Shown: one piece after another, positions 1 through 5,287 of the stretch
Position numbering within the stretch: the stretch's first letter is position 1
Layout: each line of letters starts with the position of its first letter
From: Gammaproteobacteria bacterium
Lineage (GTDB): Bacteria; Pseudomonadota; Gammaproteobacteria; Pseudomonadales; JAUIKI01
Assembly: GCA_030430875.1 (NCBI GenBank)
Contig: JAUIKI010000119.1
Coordinates: 1 to 5,287, forward strand
Length of the DNA stretch: 5,287 nucleotides
Direction of reading: 5' to 3'
Notes under the pieces: generated by a model
Seen by the model: only the letters and a program-made list of their open reading frames with translations
What the model was told of the DNA's origin: nothing
Database searches by the model: none
Translations under genes and position numbers: made by a program

Positions 1-957
1 CGGTTTTTTGCAAAACAACCTTTCTCGCAGATGTTGTCAGGAAATTTTTTGGGCGCACCGCTTGGTATTGGTGATGATGCGGCAATTGTTAGCATTCCCA
101 ATGAACATGATTTAGTTGTAACCACTGATACATCGATCAGTGGCCGCCATTTTTTGGAATCTACCAGCGCCTTTCATATTGCCTATCGTTCAATAGCGGT
201 GAGTTTGAGTGATTTAGCTGCCATGGGAGCCATTCCATACGGTTTTTTGTTAAATATAACCTTGCCTGAGTACAATGAAGTTTGGCTGACAGAGTTTTCT
301 GGTGGCATTGCGCAAATTGCCAAGACTTATGGTCTTACATTAATTGGTGGTGACACCACGCGAGGTCCTTTGGCCATCGGTGTGACCCATTTGGGTCTTG
401 TTTCTAAAGGTCAGGCGATTCAACGCTCTACTGCAAAATCTGGAGACTTAATCATTGTGTCAGGCAGCTTAGGCGATGCAGCCGCTGGATTAGATTGTTT
501 GAAGAGAGAGACCAGGGCGGTTACTGATTATCTTCCTTCACGTTATTTGCAGCCAGAGGTTCGGTTAAATCTCGGTCGAGTGCTGGGAGGTTTTGCAACA
601 TCAGCCATTGATATTTCTGATGGATTACTGGCTGATTTAGGTCATATACTTACTAAAAGTGGAGTGGGCGGAGTCATTAACTTTGATGCCATCCCGTTAT
701 CAAATGCTATTGTGGATTATTGGGGTGAAACAAAAGCCCGTCAATTTGCTGTTTGTTGTGGAGATGATTATGAGCTATGTTTTACGATTCCAGCTGATAA
801 ATGTGATACATTAAAAGTGCTTGCTGATAAAGTTAATATTGAATTAACGGTGATTGGACAAATTAACTCAGATGTTGGAAATTTGCAGTGTCTTGATAGC
901 GCGGGAAACCCTATGGAGTTTTTGAATACAGGATTTAACCACTTTTATGACAACTAA
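1..957 (+). CDS. thiL: Thiamine-monophosphate kinase ThiL, 5'-truncated by window edge
   Basis: ThiL phosphorylates thiamine monophosphate with ATP to give the cofactor thiamine diphosphate, in the cytoplasm. The frame is open from base 1, and its first residues (RFFAKQPFSQ) correspond to the RYF segment near the N-terminus of E. coli ThiL. The ATG at 31 is therefore internal, and about ten residues lie off the left edge. Counting from the first codon, 318 residues are visible. Family motifs appear in order: GIGDDAA (22-28), TTDTSISGRHF (41-51), SLSDLAAMGA (68-77), GGDTTRGP (116-123), SAIDISDGLLADLGHI (201-216) and GDDYELCF (254-261). These belong to the ATP/Mg-binding PurM-like fold. A small oddity is CCGDDYE where E. 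coli has SGGEDYE. The stop lies inside the start of pgpA, an 11-base overlap typical of co-translated genes. Identification is very secure. Confidence 0.96.
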   Translation, partial: RFFAKQPFSQMLSGNFLGAPLGIGDDAAIVSIPNEHDLVVTTDTSISGRHFLESTSAFHIAYRSIAVSLSDLAAMGAIPYGFLLNITLPEYNEVWLTEFSGGIAQIAKTYGLTLIGGDTTRGPLAIGVTHLGLVSKGQAIQRSTAKSGDLIIVSGSLGDAAAGLDCLKRETRAVTDYLPSRYLQPEVRLNLGRVLGGFATSAIDISDGLLADLGHILTKSGVGGVINFDAIPLSNAIVDYWGETKARQFAVCCGDDYELCFTIPADKCDTLKVLADKVNIELTVIGQINSDVGNLQCLDSAGNPMEFLNTGFNHFYDN

Positions 958-1435
958 AACAAAATTGCCTCGATCAATTTGGACGAATCCTGTGCATTTT
1001 TTGGCATTTGGTTGTGGGTTAGGGGCCATGCCGATTGCACCAGGCACATTTGGAACGCTGCTTGGTATACCGTTAGTTATTTGGCTTGATTCCATGCATG
1101 CAAGCTATGCATTTTTGACCATATTAATTCTGTTTTTTTTAGGTATTTGGCTGTGTGGTAAAACAGCTCAAGATATCGGTGAGCATGACCATTCGGGTAT
1201 CGTTTGGGATGAAATTGTTGGATTTGCTGTTGCGGTGAATGCATTACCTCTGACATGGGAATGGCTTTTAGCCGGGTTTTTATTATTTCGGCTGTTCGAT
1301 ATAGTGAAGCCTTGGCCAATTTCTTATTTTGATAAAACGCTTGAAGGTGGGCTTGGCATCATGTTCGATGATATACTTGCAGGGATTTTTGCAGGAGTAA
1401 TTTTGCAAATTAGCCACTTTTACTTTTTTTATTAA
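947..1435 (+). CDS. pgpA: Phosphatidylglycerophosphatase A
   Basis: PgpA dephosphorylates phosphatidylglycerophosphate to phosphatidylglycerol, the last step of anionic phospholipid synthesis at the inner membrane. The 162-residue protein is close to the family's usual length. Its conserved blocks are all present: GxGxxPxAPGTFGTLLGIP (22-42), the acidic HDHSGIVWDEIVGF (80-93), FRLFDIVKPWPI (114-125) and GLGIMFDDILAG (135-146). The Asp/Glu residues in the second and fourth blocks are the expected metal-binding and catalytic ones. Hydrophobic stretches near 52-71, 104-118 and 142-162 fit membrane segments. The ATG at 947 overlaps the last 11 bases of thiL, and the only Shine-Dalgarno-like bases (AGGA, 930-933) are rather far away. 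Translation is therefore probably coupled to thiL. The thiL-pgpA pair is a standard gammaproteobacterial arrangement. Confidence 0.96.
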   Translation: MTTKTKLPRSIWTNPVHFLAFGCGLGAMPIAPGTFGTLLGIPLVIWLDSMHASYAFLTILILFFLGIWLCGKTAQDIGEHDHSGIVWDEIVGFAVAVNALPLTWEWLLAGFLLFRLFDIVKPWPISYFDKTLEGGLGIMFDDILAGIFAGVILQISHFYFFY

Positions 1436-1456
1436 GCACGGAAAATCCCGAATCTC

Positions 1457-2050
1457 ATGAGTATTCAATTTGTTGCTTCTTCTGAGTTACCTACAAAATG
1501 GGCAAAGTTCACATTGTATGGTTTTGAAGAAACTGATTCAAAAAAAGAGCATGTTGCATTGGTGTTAGGTGACATCGATCATAATTCACCGGTGCTTACT
1601 CGATTACATTCTGAATGTTTAACAGGCGATGCTTTATTTAGTTTGCGCTGCGATTGTGGCTCTCAGCTACAGCGTGCTATGGAGAATATTGCCCAAGAAG
1701 GTCGAGGCGTTTTATTGTATCTGCAGCAAGAGGGTCGAGGAATTGGGCTAATGAATAAAATCAAAGCTTATCATCTGCAAGATGTGGGTGCTGACACGGT
1801 TGAGGCCAATGAGCAGTTAGGTTTTCCTGCCGATTCACGTGATTACTCAATTTGTGCTGAAATCTTGAAATATTTGCATATCAAGCGCTTACGGTTGATG
1901 ACAAATAACCCTAAAAAAATTGCTGCATTAGAGCAGTTTGGTTTTGAGGTTGCTGAGCGAGTTCCCCTAAGAACTGGGCAGAATCCCCATAATGAGAAAT
2001 ATTTAGCGACAAAAGTAGACAAATTGGGCCATTTGATGAGTGATGACTAA
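1457..2050 (+). CDS. ribA: GTP cyclohydrolase II
   Basis: RibA opens GTP to 2,5-diamino-6-ribosylamino-4(3H)-pyrimidinone 5'-phosphate, releasing formate and pyrophosphate. This is the committed step of riboflavin synthesis. The 197-residue protein aligns almost without gaps to E. coli RibA (196 residues). The three zinc-binding cysteines fall at the same numbers, Cys54, Cys65 and Cys67, within HSECLTGDALFSLRCDCG. Tyr105, Asp126 and Arg128 of the active site are conserved, as are the QEGRGIGL loop (91-98) and the TNNPKK segment (about 148-153). There is no DHBP synthase (RibB) domain, so this is the stand-alone form. The gene begins 21 bases after pgpA. A GGAAAA about 14 bases upstream is a poor, distant ribosome site, so read-through from thiL-pgpA is likely. 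No clear terminator follows. Confidence 0.97.
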   Translation: MSIQFVASSELPTKWAKFTLYGFEETDSKKEHVALVLGDIDHNSPVLTRLHSECLTGDALFSLRCDCGSQLQRAMENIAQEGRGVLLYLQQEGRGIGLMNKIKAYHLQDVGADTVEANEQLGFPADSRDYSICAEILKYLHIKRLRLMTNNPKKIAALEQFGFEVAERVPLRTGQNPHNEKYLATKVDKLGHLMSDD

Positions 2051-2317
2051 TAATACGAGACCATTGCAATAAACTCGCAACGATAAAAATAGTTAATTTC
2101 CCCATTTTTTCGTTAAAAATTAGCCAATAACTTGTTGCTGCCTGCATTTTATGCCTTAATTTGGCGCTTTTCCTCTTATTTTTCTTCCATTGACTTTTAG
2201 TGCAAAGGTTTGAATATTTTAACAAATTTCTGCTGAGCAAGCGGTAATATTGTTTACGATCCAGGTCATTTTTTAAATAACCTGCTAAATCACGCGACAA
2301 ATATTTTTCCAGATTGA
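2051..2317. other. Long intergenic stretch without an assignable gene
   Basis: About 270 bases separate ribA from the ahpC promoter. The plus strand has stops in every frame and shows no recognisable protein, tRNA or strong GC-rich hairpin. I see no convincing terminator for ribA, only short AT stems. On the minus strand one frame stays open from 2339 down to 1911, which covers this whole gap and then the 3' end of ribA. Its only plausible early start is a TTG at 2300-2298. The product would be very basic at the N-terminal side (KKNKRKSAKLRHKMQ) with no motif I know, and I see no good Shine-Dalgarno. It may be a decayed gene, a piece of a dispersed repeat, or chance. I leave it unannotated as a gene. 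Confidence 0.5.
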
Positions 2318-2326
2318 TGATATAAT
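2318..2326 (+). promoter_or_regulatory. Extended -10 promoter of ahpC
   Basis: TGATATAAT is a perfect TGn extended -10 followed by the consensus TATAAT hexamer (2321-2326). Transcription would start near 2333, giving a leader of about 34 bases before the ATG at 2367. No good -35 hexamer sits at 16-18 bases upstream; GCGACA (2294-2299) is 21 bases away. This is normal for an extended -10 promoter, but could also mean an activator is needed. Whether a peroxide regulator such as OxyR acts here cannot be judged from the sequence. Confidence 0.7.
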
Positions 2327-2356
2327 AGCGTTGATTTTCTTATTTATTATTTTTTT

Positions 2357-2362
2357 AGGAGG
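2357..2362 (+). promoter_or_regulatory. Strong ribosome binding site that fixes the ahpC start
   Basis: AGGAGG lies four bases before the ATG at 2367. It decides between that ATG and the in-frame TTG at 2331. The TTG lies almost at the predicted transcription start, has no ribosome site, and would add a 12-residue hydrophobic extension (MIFLFIIFLGGI) that the family does not have. Confidence 0.9.
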
Positions 2363-2366
2363 AATT

Positions 2367-2969
2367 ATGGGCGTATTAGTTGGAAAACCTGCACCTGATT
2401 TTACGGTGCCTGCGGTTTTAGGTAATGGTGAAATAGTAGAGCAATTTAATTTTAAAGAAGCAACAAAGGGAAAATATAGCTTAGTATTTTTCTATCCGTT
2501 GGATTTCACTTTTGTTTGTCCATCTGAATTGATTGCATTAGACAATCGAATCAGCAATTTTCAGGAACGTAATGTTGAGGTGATTGGCGTATCAATCGAC
2601 TCGCATTTTACCCATAATGCATGGCGTAACACCCCAATTGCTAAAGGCGGAATCGGTCAAGTCAAATATACATTAGCAGCTGATATGGCGCATGATATTT
2701 GCAAAGCCTATGATGTGGAATCTGCAGGTGGTGTTGCCTTTCGTGGTGCATTTGTGATTGATAAAGAAGGAGTGGTGCGCTCTCAAATCATTAATGATTT
2801 GCCATTAGGTCGAAATATTGATGAGCTGCTGCGCATTGTTGATGCACTGCAATTCCATGAAGAAAATGGTGAAGTGTGCCCCGCAGGTTGGCAAAAAGGT
2901 GAGACCGGTATGCAAGCAACACCAGATGGTGTCGCTACTTATCTTGCTGGAAAATCAGAGGCATTATAA
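2367..2969 (+). CDS. ahpC: Typical 2-Cys peroxiredoxin, AhpC/Prx1 type
   Basis: This thiol peroxidase reduces hydrogen peroxide, organic hydroperoxides and probably peroxynitrite in the cytoplasm. It is recycled by a thioredoxin- or AhpF/AhpD-type reductant. From the ATG at 2367 it has 200 residues, normal for the family. The peroxidatic Cys51 sits in FYPLDFTFVCPSE, giving the PxxxTxxC signature (Pro44, Thr48, Cys51), with the active-site Arg at 126 (AFRGAF). The resolving Cys171 lies in GEVCPAGW. A GGIG loop (94-97) and a C-terminal tail containing TYL resemble the eukaryote-like, oxidation-sensitive Prx1 pattern (GGLG plus YF) more than the robust Salmonella AhpC. No ahpF or ahpD is visible beside it. 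It appears to be a single-gene unit with its own promoter and terminator. The gene symbol reflects the family; the exact paralogue is uncertain. Confidence 0.94.
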   Translation: MGVLVGKPAPDFTVPAVLGNGEIVEQFNFKEATKGKYSLVFFYPLDFTFVCPSELIALDNRISNFQERNVEVIGVSIDSHFTHNAWRNTPIAKGGIGQVKYTLAADMAHDICKAYDVESAGGVAFRGAFVIDKEGVVRSQIINDLPLGRNIDELLRIVDALQFHEENGEVCPAGWQKGETGMQATPDGVATYLAGKSEAL

Positions 2970-2970
2970 T

Positions 2971-3018
2971 ACCATTTATTTTCACAAATACTTGTGAGAA
3001 GTATTTATGGTGGTTTTT
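2971..3018 (+). terminator. Likely intrinsic terminator of ahpC
   Basis: Directly after the ahpC stop, TTTTCACAA (2979-2987) pairs with TTGTGAGAA (2992-3000) across an ATAC loop, with one G-U pair. Outer arms ACCAT (2971-2975) and ATGGT (3007-3011) can extend the stem over an internal loop. Two G residues and a run of five T (3014-3018) follow. The stem is AT-rich, so termination may be leaky. Confidence 0.6.
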
Positions 3019-3038
3019 GTAACATGATGACAATATCA

Positions 3039-3066
3039 ATTAGCCTGCAGACACTTGCAGGCTAAT
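3039..3066. repeat. Perfect 11-bp inverted repeat ahead of the EI24-like gene
   Basis: ATTAGCCTGCA (3039-3049) and TGCAGGCTAAT (3056-3066) are exact reverse complements around a six-base centre, GACACT. The arm is GC-rich by the standards of this intergenic gap and would be a stable RNA hairpin. No T-run follows on either strand, so it is not a classical intrinsic terminator. It ends 13 bases before the ATG at 3080. It could be a back-up terminator, an operator, or a leader hairpin affecting initiation. Confidence 0.75.
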
Positions 3067-3079
3067 ATCTTCGAGTTCT

Positions 3080-3775
3080 ATGGCTTCAACACTTTTCAGC
3101 AAAACAGTTAAATCACTTTCATCTCCGCGATTGCTGGCACTTTTTGTTTTTTCTGTGTGCATTACCTTAGTAAGTCTCATCGGAATGATTGCTATTAGTA
3201 TTTGGATTTTAAGTAGCACAGCATGGGTCAGTTGGAGTTGGCTTGAATGGTTGTTAGATATTGTTGGCACATTGGGTGTGGGTGTGCTGACTTGGTTTTT
3301 ATTTCCAATCATTGTGCCAGTGATTGGAAATTTATTTCTGGAGAAAATTGCCAGCATTGTTGAAGCTGATTCATACCAAGTTCATCAAGCAAAACAACGA
3401 TATTCTTGGTTGCAAGAATTATGGTTTGGCATACGTTTTCTTTTACTTTCGTTATTGTTAAATTTACTTTGCTTGCCATTTTATTTCATTCCCGGAATTA
3501 ATTTAATTTTGTATTATGGCTTGAATGGTTATCTACTAGGCCGAGAATTTTTTGAAAGTGTTGCCAAGCGACAATTACCAAAAAATTCCGTGAAGCGCGC
3601 GCGTAAAAAAATATTGAGCGTAGTTTGGGGCTTAGGCATTTTGTTGGTATTTATGGCGAATGTTCCTGTTTTAAATTTAACTGTACCTTTTGTTGCCTGT
3701 GTCGTGATGGTGCATCTGTTGTATCAAAAAGTGATGCCAAGCACTGCAGTTCCATCTGAGTCAATCAATGCCTGA
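3080..3775 (+). CDS. EI24 / CysZ-like integral membrane protein
   Basis: This 231-residue inner-membrane protein looks like the EI24 family (Pfam EI24, which also includes the sulfate transporter CysZ). Hydrophobic segments lie near 18-44, 57-86, 117-137, 139-154, 177-194 and 196-215. The stretch YYGLNGYLLGREFFESVAKR, starting near 145, matches the family signature NxYLLGREYFExVAxRR, followed by a basic cytoplasmic segment (PKNSVKRARKK). CysZ moves sulfate, but no sulfur-assimilation gene is nearby, so the substrate is unknown and I give no symbol. The ATG at 3080 has only a weak GAG (3073-3075) upstream, just after a perfect inverted repeat. The last 8 bases overlap the start of mutM, so the two are probably co-transcribed and translationally coupled. 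Family assignment is fairly secure; function is not. Confidence 0.85.
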   Translation: MASTLFSKTVKSLSSPRLLALFVFSVCITLVSLIGMIAISIWILSSTAWVSWSWLEWLLDIVGTLGVGVLTWFLFPIIVPVIGNLFLEKIASIVEADSYQVHQAKQRYSWLQELWFGIRFLLLSLLLNLLCLPFYFIPGINLILYYGLNGYLLGREFFESVAKRQLPKNSVKRARKKILSVVWGLGILLVFMANVPVLNLTVPFVACVVMVHLLYQKVMPSTAVPSESINA

Positions 3776-4592
3776 ATTACCGGAAGTTGAAACGGTATTA
3801 CGTGGACTCACACCACATTTAGTCAATCAAACAGTCAAAATCTGTGTGCTTAGGCGAACGAGTTTGCGTTGGCCAATTCCTTTAAATCTACCCGACTTAT
3901 TGGAAAATCAAACCATCCTTGCGTGTTCGCGACGAGCAAAATATTTTCTGATGCAATTTGCAGAAGGCAGTTTACTGATTCATCTTGGAATGAGTGGTCG
4001 ACTATGTTTAGTGGCAGCAGAAAAACCCGTTGCTAAGCATGATCATGTTGATATTGTTTTGCAGAATGAAAAAATATTACGATTCACTGACCCACGACGA
4101 TTTGGTTGCATTTTATGGATTGACGATATTTTTCAGCATAGATTATTAAAAAATCTTGGACCAGAGCCGTTGTCTCGAGAGTTTTCAGGCCAGCATCTGT
4201 TTCAACAAATACAGCGTCGAAAACTTACAATAAAAACACTGATCATGAATCAACATTGTGTGGTTGGTGTTGGTAATATTTATGCAAGTGAAGCCCTATT
4301 TAAAGCTGGTTTGCATCCAAAAAGATTGGCTTGCAGTTTGACTCAGATTGAATGTAATCAATTGGTGAAAGCCATTAAACAGGTATTAAAGTCTGCGATT
4401 AAGGCAGGCGGCACGACATTGAAAGATTTTGTCAATGGTTCAGCTGCTCCAGGATATTTTCAACAGTCATTAGCAGTCTATGGTCGAGAAAAACAAGCTT
4501 GTAAGCAATGTGATCACCTCATTCAAAAAATACAATTAAATCAACGCAGTACATTTTTTTGTGAAAACTGCCAAAACCTTGGGGGGAAATAA
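3768..4592 (+). CDS. mutM: Formamidopyrimidine-DNA glycosylase (Fpg/MutM)
   Basis: MutM excises 8-oxoguanine and formamidopyrimidines opposite cytosine and cuts the abasic strand by beta,delta-elimination. The 274-residue protein begins with the diagnostic MPELPEVE, in which Pro2 (exposed after Met removal) is the catalytic nucleophile and Glu3 and Glu6 assist. Lys58 in RRAKYF is the conserved DNA-contacting lysine. Met75, Arg110 and Phe112 are the void-filling residues. VVGVGNIYASE (165-175) is the helix-two-turn-helix DNA-binding segment. A C-terminal zinc finger uses Cys245, Cys248, Cys265 and Cys268, with the conserved QRSTFFC just before the second pair. All key residues are intact, so it should be active. 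The start lies inside the end of the EI24-like gene (8-base overlap), and a truncated tag gene follows after 2 bases. This fits a co-transcribed DNA-repair pair. Confidence 0.97.
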   Translation: MPELPEVETVLRGLTPHLVNQTVKICVLRRTSLRWPIPLNLPDLLENQTILACSRRAKYFLMQFAEGSLLIHLGMSGRLCLVAAEKPVAKHDHVDIVLQNEKILRFTDPRRFGCILWIDDIFQHRLLKNLGPEPLSREFSGQHLFQQIQRRKLTIKTLIMNQHCVVGVGNIYASEALFKAGLHPKRLACSLTQIECNQLVKAIKQVLKSAIKAGGTTLKDFVNGSAAPGYFQQSLAVYGREKQACKQCDHLIQKIQLNQRSTFFCENCQNLGGK

Positions 4593-4594
4593 AA

Positions 4595-4948
4595 ATGTCA
4601 ACTAACGGTATCAAACGTTGTGAGTGGGCTTGCAAAACAGCATTGGAAGAAAAATATCATGATGAAGAATGGGGCGTTGCCATTTATGATGATCAAAAGC
4701 TGTTTGAGTTTTTGATATTAGAAGGTGCACAAGCAGGATTAAGCTGGTCAACAATTTTGGCAAAACGTGATAATTACCGACAAGCATTTGATCAATTTGA
4801 TGCAAGGAAAATTGCAAAGTATTCAGCAAAAAAAATTGAGACATTGTTGAATGATCCCGGGATTGTTCGGAATAAATTAAAAAGCCTCGCGACAGTGGAA
4901 AATGCTAAATGTTTTTTAGTTAGATTTTATGGCTCAAGATTAGGTTAG
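4595..4948 (+). pseudogene. tag: DNA-3-methyladenine glycosylase I, C-terminally truncated remnant
   Basis: Tag removes 3-methyladenine from alkylated DNA. Residues 8-107 align well with E. coli Tag 3-102: zinc ligands Cys9 and His22 and base-pocket residues Tyr21, Glu43 and Trp51 match Cys4, His17, Tyr16, Glu38 and Trp46. The blocks YHDEEWGV, LEGAQAGLSW and DPGIVRNKLK are clear. After NAKCFL (to about 4915) the resemblance stops. A foreign tail, VRFYGSRLG, ends in TAG, giving 117 residues against 187 in E. coli. The lost part includes the other two zinc ligands (His175 and Cys179 in E. coli), so the product is unlikely to be active. No other frame before 4985 continues the Tag sequence, so this is a true break rather than a simple frameshift. 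It starts 2 bases after mutM, with a GGGGGG run eight bases upstream as a possible weak ribosome site. The adjacent toxin-antitoxin module is the probable cause. Confidence 0.88.
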
Positions 4949-4976
4949 ACACAATGATTAGATTATTTGATATACT
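4946..4976 (+). promoter_or_regulatory. Extended -10 promoter for the MNT/HEPN module
   Basis: TGATATACT (4968-4976) is a TGn extended -10 with a near-consensus hexamer (TATACT, 4971-4976). TAGACA (4946-4951) matches five of six bases of the -35 consensus, with a long 19-base spacer. Transcription would begin near 4983, only a few bases before the ATG at 4986. The mRNA would then be leaderless or nearly so, in keeping with the absence of any Shine-Dalgarno there. Confidence 0.5.
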
Positions 4977-4985
4977 TCTTTTAGT

Positions 4986-5274
4986 ATGAACATTCAAAAT
5001 ATACAAACACACGTTAATCCAATTCTGAAAGCTTTTAATGTAAAAAAGGCTTCTCTTTTTGGATCTTATGCTAGACAAACCGATATTACACCATCTAGTG
5101 ATGTTGATATTTTAGTGGAGCTTAACAATCCAATTAGCCTGCTAAAGTTTATTGATCTCAAACAACAACGAAGAATCTCTCAACAAAAAAGTTGATCTAG
5201 TTCAGTACAAGCAAATAAAACCTTCGCTAAAAGACTATATTTTAAAAGATGAGCAAATTTTGTATCAATCATGA
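4986..5274 (+). pseudogene. MNT-type nucleotidyltransferase antitoxin (MntA family), frameshifted
   Basis: MntA-type minimal nucleotidyltransferases neutralise their HEPN toxin partner by adding AMP to it. The first 61 codons read as this family: KKASLFGSYARQ (20-31) and SDVDILVEL (38-46) form the GS...DxD active site, with Asp39 and Asp41. After LKQQ the annotated frame runs into RRISQQKS and a TGA at 5193-5195, giving only 69 residues. If one base is skipped at 5169, the next frame gives EESLNKKVDLVQY and continues to YILKDEQILYQS and a TGA at 5272-5274. That is exactly the family's C-terminal pattern (EELLGRKVDLV...YIL). By family spacing a leucine codon is reduced to one base, suggesting a two-base deletion. 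The active-site spacing is GS-x11-DxD instead of the usual x10. The restored stop overlaps the next ATG by four bases, as in intact modules. A sequencing error is possible. Confidence 0.85.
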
Positions 5275-5287
5275 CTAAAAGGGCAAA
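5271..5287 (+). CDS. Probable start of the HEPN-domain toxin partner (HepT/DUF86), cut by window edge
   Basis: An ATG at 5271 overlaps the restored stop of the nucleotidyltransferase in the ATGA arrangement and reads MTKRA before the window ends. HEPN/DUF86 partners commonly begin with M-S/T-K-R-D-like residues and directly follow the nucleotidyltransferase gene. The call therefore rests mainly on position and overlap; five residues are not enough for homology. If intact, it would encode an RNA-cleaving toxin held in check by the upstream gene. Whether it is intact cannot be seen here. Confidence 0.5.

Noticed and set aside
31..33. ATG as the start of thiL
   Set aside because: The frame is open to base 1, and the upstream residues match the RYF region of ThiL. 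The real start is off the window.
868..1468. Minus-strand open frames over thiL, pgpA and the ribA start
   Set aside because: They are antisense shadows of well-identified genes, with no motifs and no ribosome sites.
2090..2117. AT-rich hairpin as a ribA terminator
   Set aside because: The stem is only about six A-T pairs with a long loop and no T-run in the right place.
2331..2366. TTG start giving a hydrophobic N-terminal extension (a possible signal peptide) on the peroxiredoxin
   Set aside because: It coincides with the predicted transcription start, has no ribosome site, and AGGAGG sits ideally before the ATG at 2367.
3037..3048. 12-base exact match CAATTAGCCTGC also at 5131-5142
   Set aside because: One 12-base match is expected by chance in a window of this size, and the flanks do not match.
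3040..3357. Minus-strand 105-residue open frame over the EI24-like gene
   Set aside because: It is the antisense shadow of a gene with clear family features. It has low complexity and no recognisable domain.
4611..4844. Minus-strand 77-residue open frame within tag
   Set aside because: It lies opposite well-conserved Tag sequence and has no support of its own.
5185..5191. AAAAAAG as a programmed -1 frameshift site in the nucleotidyltransferase
   Set aside because: The heptamer is not in the required phase, and the needed shift is +1. Family similarity already resumes upstream of it (EESLNKK), so the lesion is near 5169 instead.

Overview
The window reads as an AT-rich chromosomal segment of a gammaproteobacterium. 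ThiL, PgpA, RibA, MutM and Tag all align by eye, with few gaps, to their E. coli counterparts, and the thiL-pgpA order is the usual gammaproteobacterial one. The AT-richness and the AhpC type would suit a Legionella/Coxiella-like lineage, but that is inference.

Positions 1-2050 hold a compact plus-strand run: thiL (its start lies off the left edge), pgpA (overlapping thiL by 11 bases) and ribA (21 bases later). These make thiamine diphosphate, phosphatidylglycerol and the first riboflavin intermediate. nusB and ribH would be expected just upstream. Positions 2051-2317 carry no convincing gene, although one minus-strand frame stays open right across them.

Positions 2318-4592 hold a peroxide and DNA-damage group. 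ahpC has its own extended -10 promoter, a strong Shine-Dalgarno and a likely intrinsic terminator. A perfect 11-bp inverted repeat follows, then an EI24/CysZ-like membrane protein gene whose end overlaps mutM by 8 bases. AhpC removes peroxides and MutM excises oxidised guanine.

Positions 4593-5287 look like accessory, decaying DNA. tag (3-methyladenine glycosylase I) follows mutM after 2 bases but keeps only about its first 107 residues. An MNT/HEPN (MntA/HepT-type) toxin-antitoxin module starts less than 75 bases after the break. Its nucleotidyltransferase antitoxin gene carries a frameshift near 5169. The start of the HEPN toxin gene overlaps the antitoxin's original stop (ATGA) and runs off the right edge. 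Insertion of this module into, or replacement of, the 3' half of tag, followed by decay of the antitoxin, is the most interesting story here. It is assembled from known families rather than being a wholly new system.
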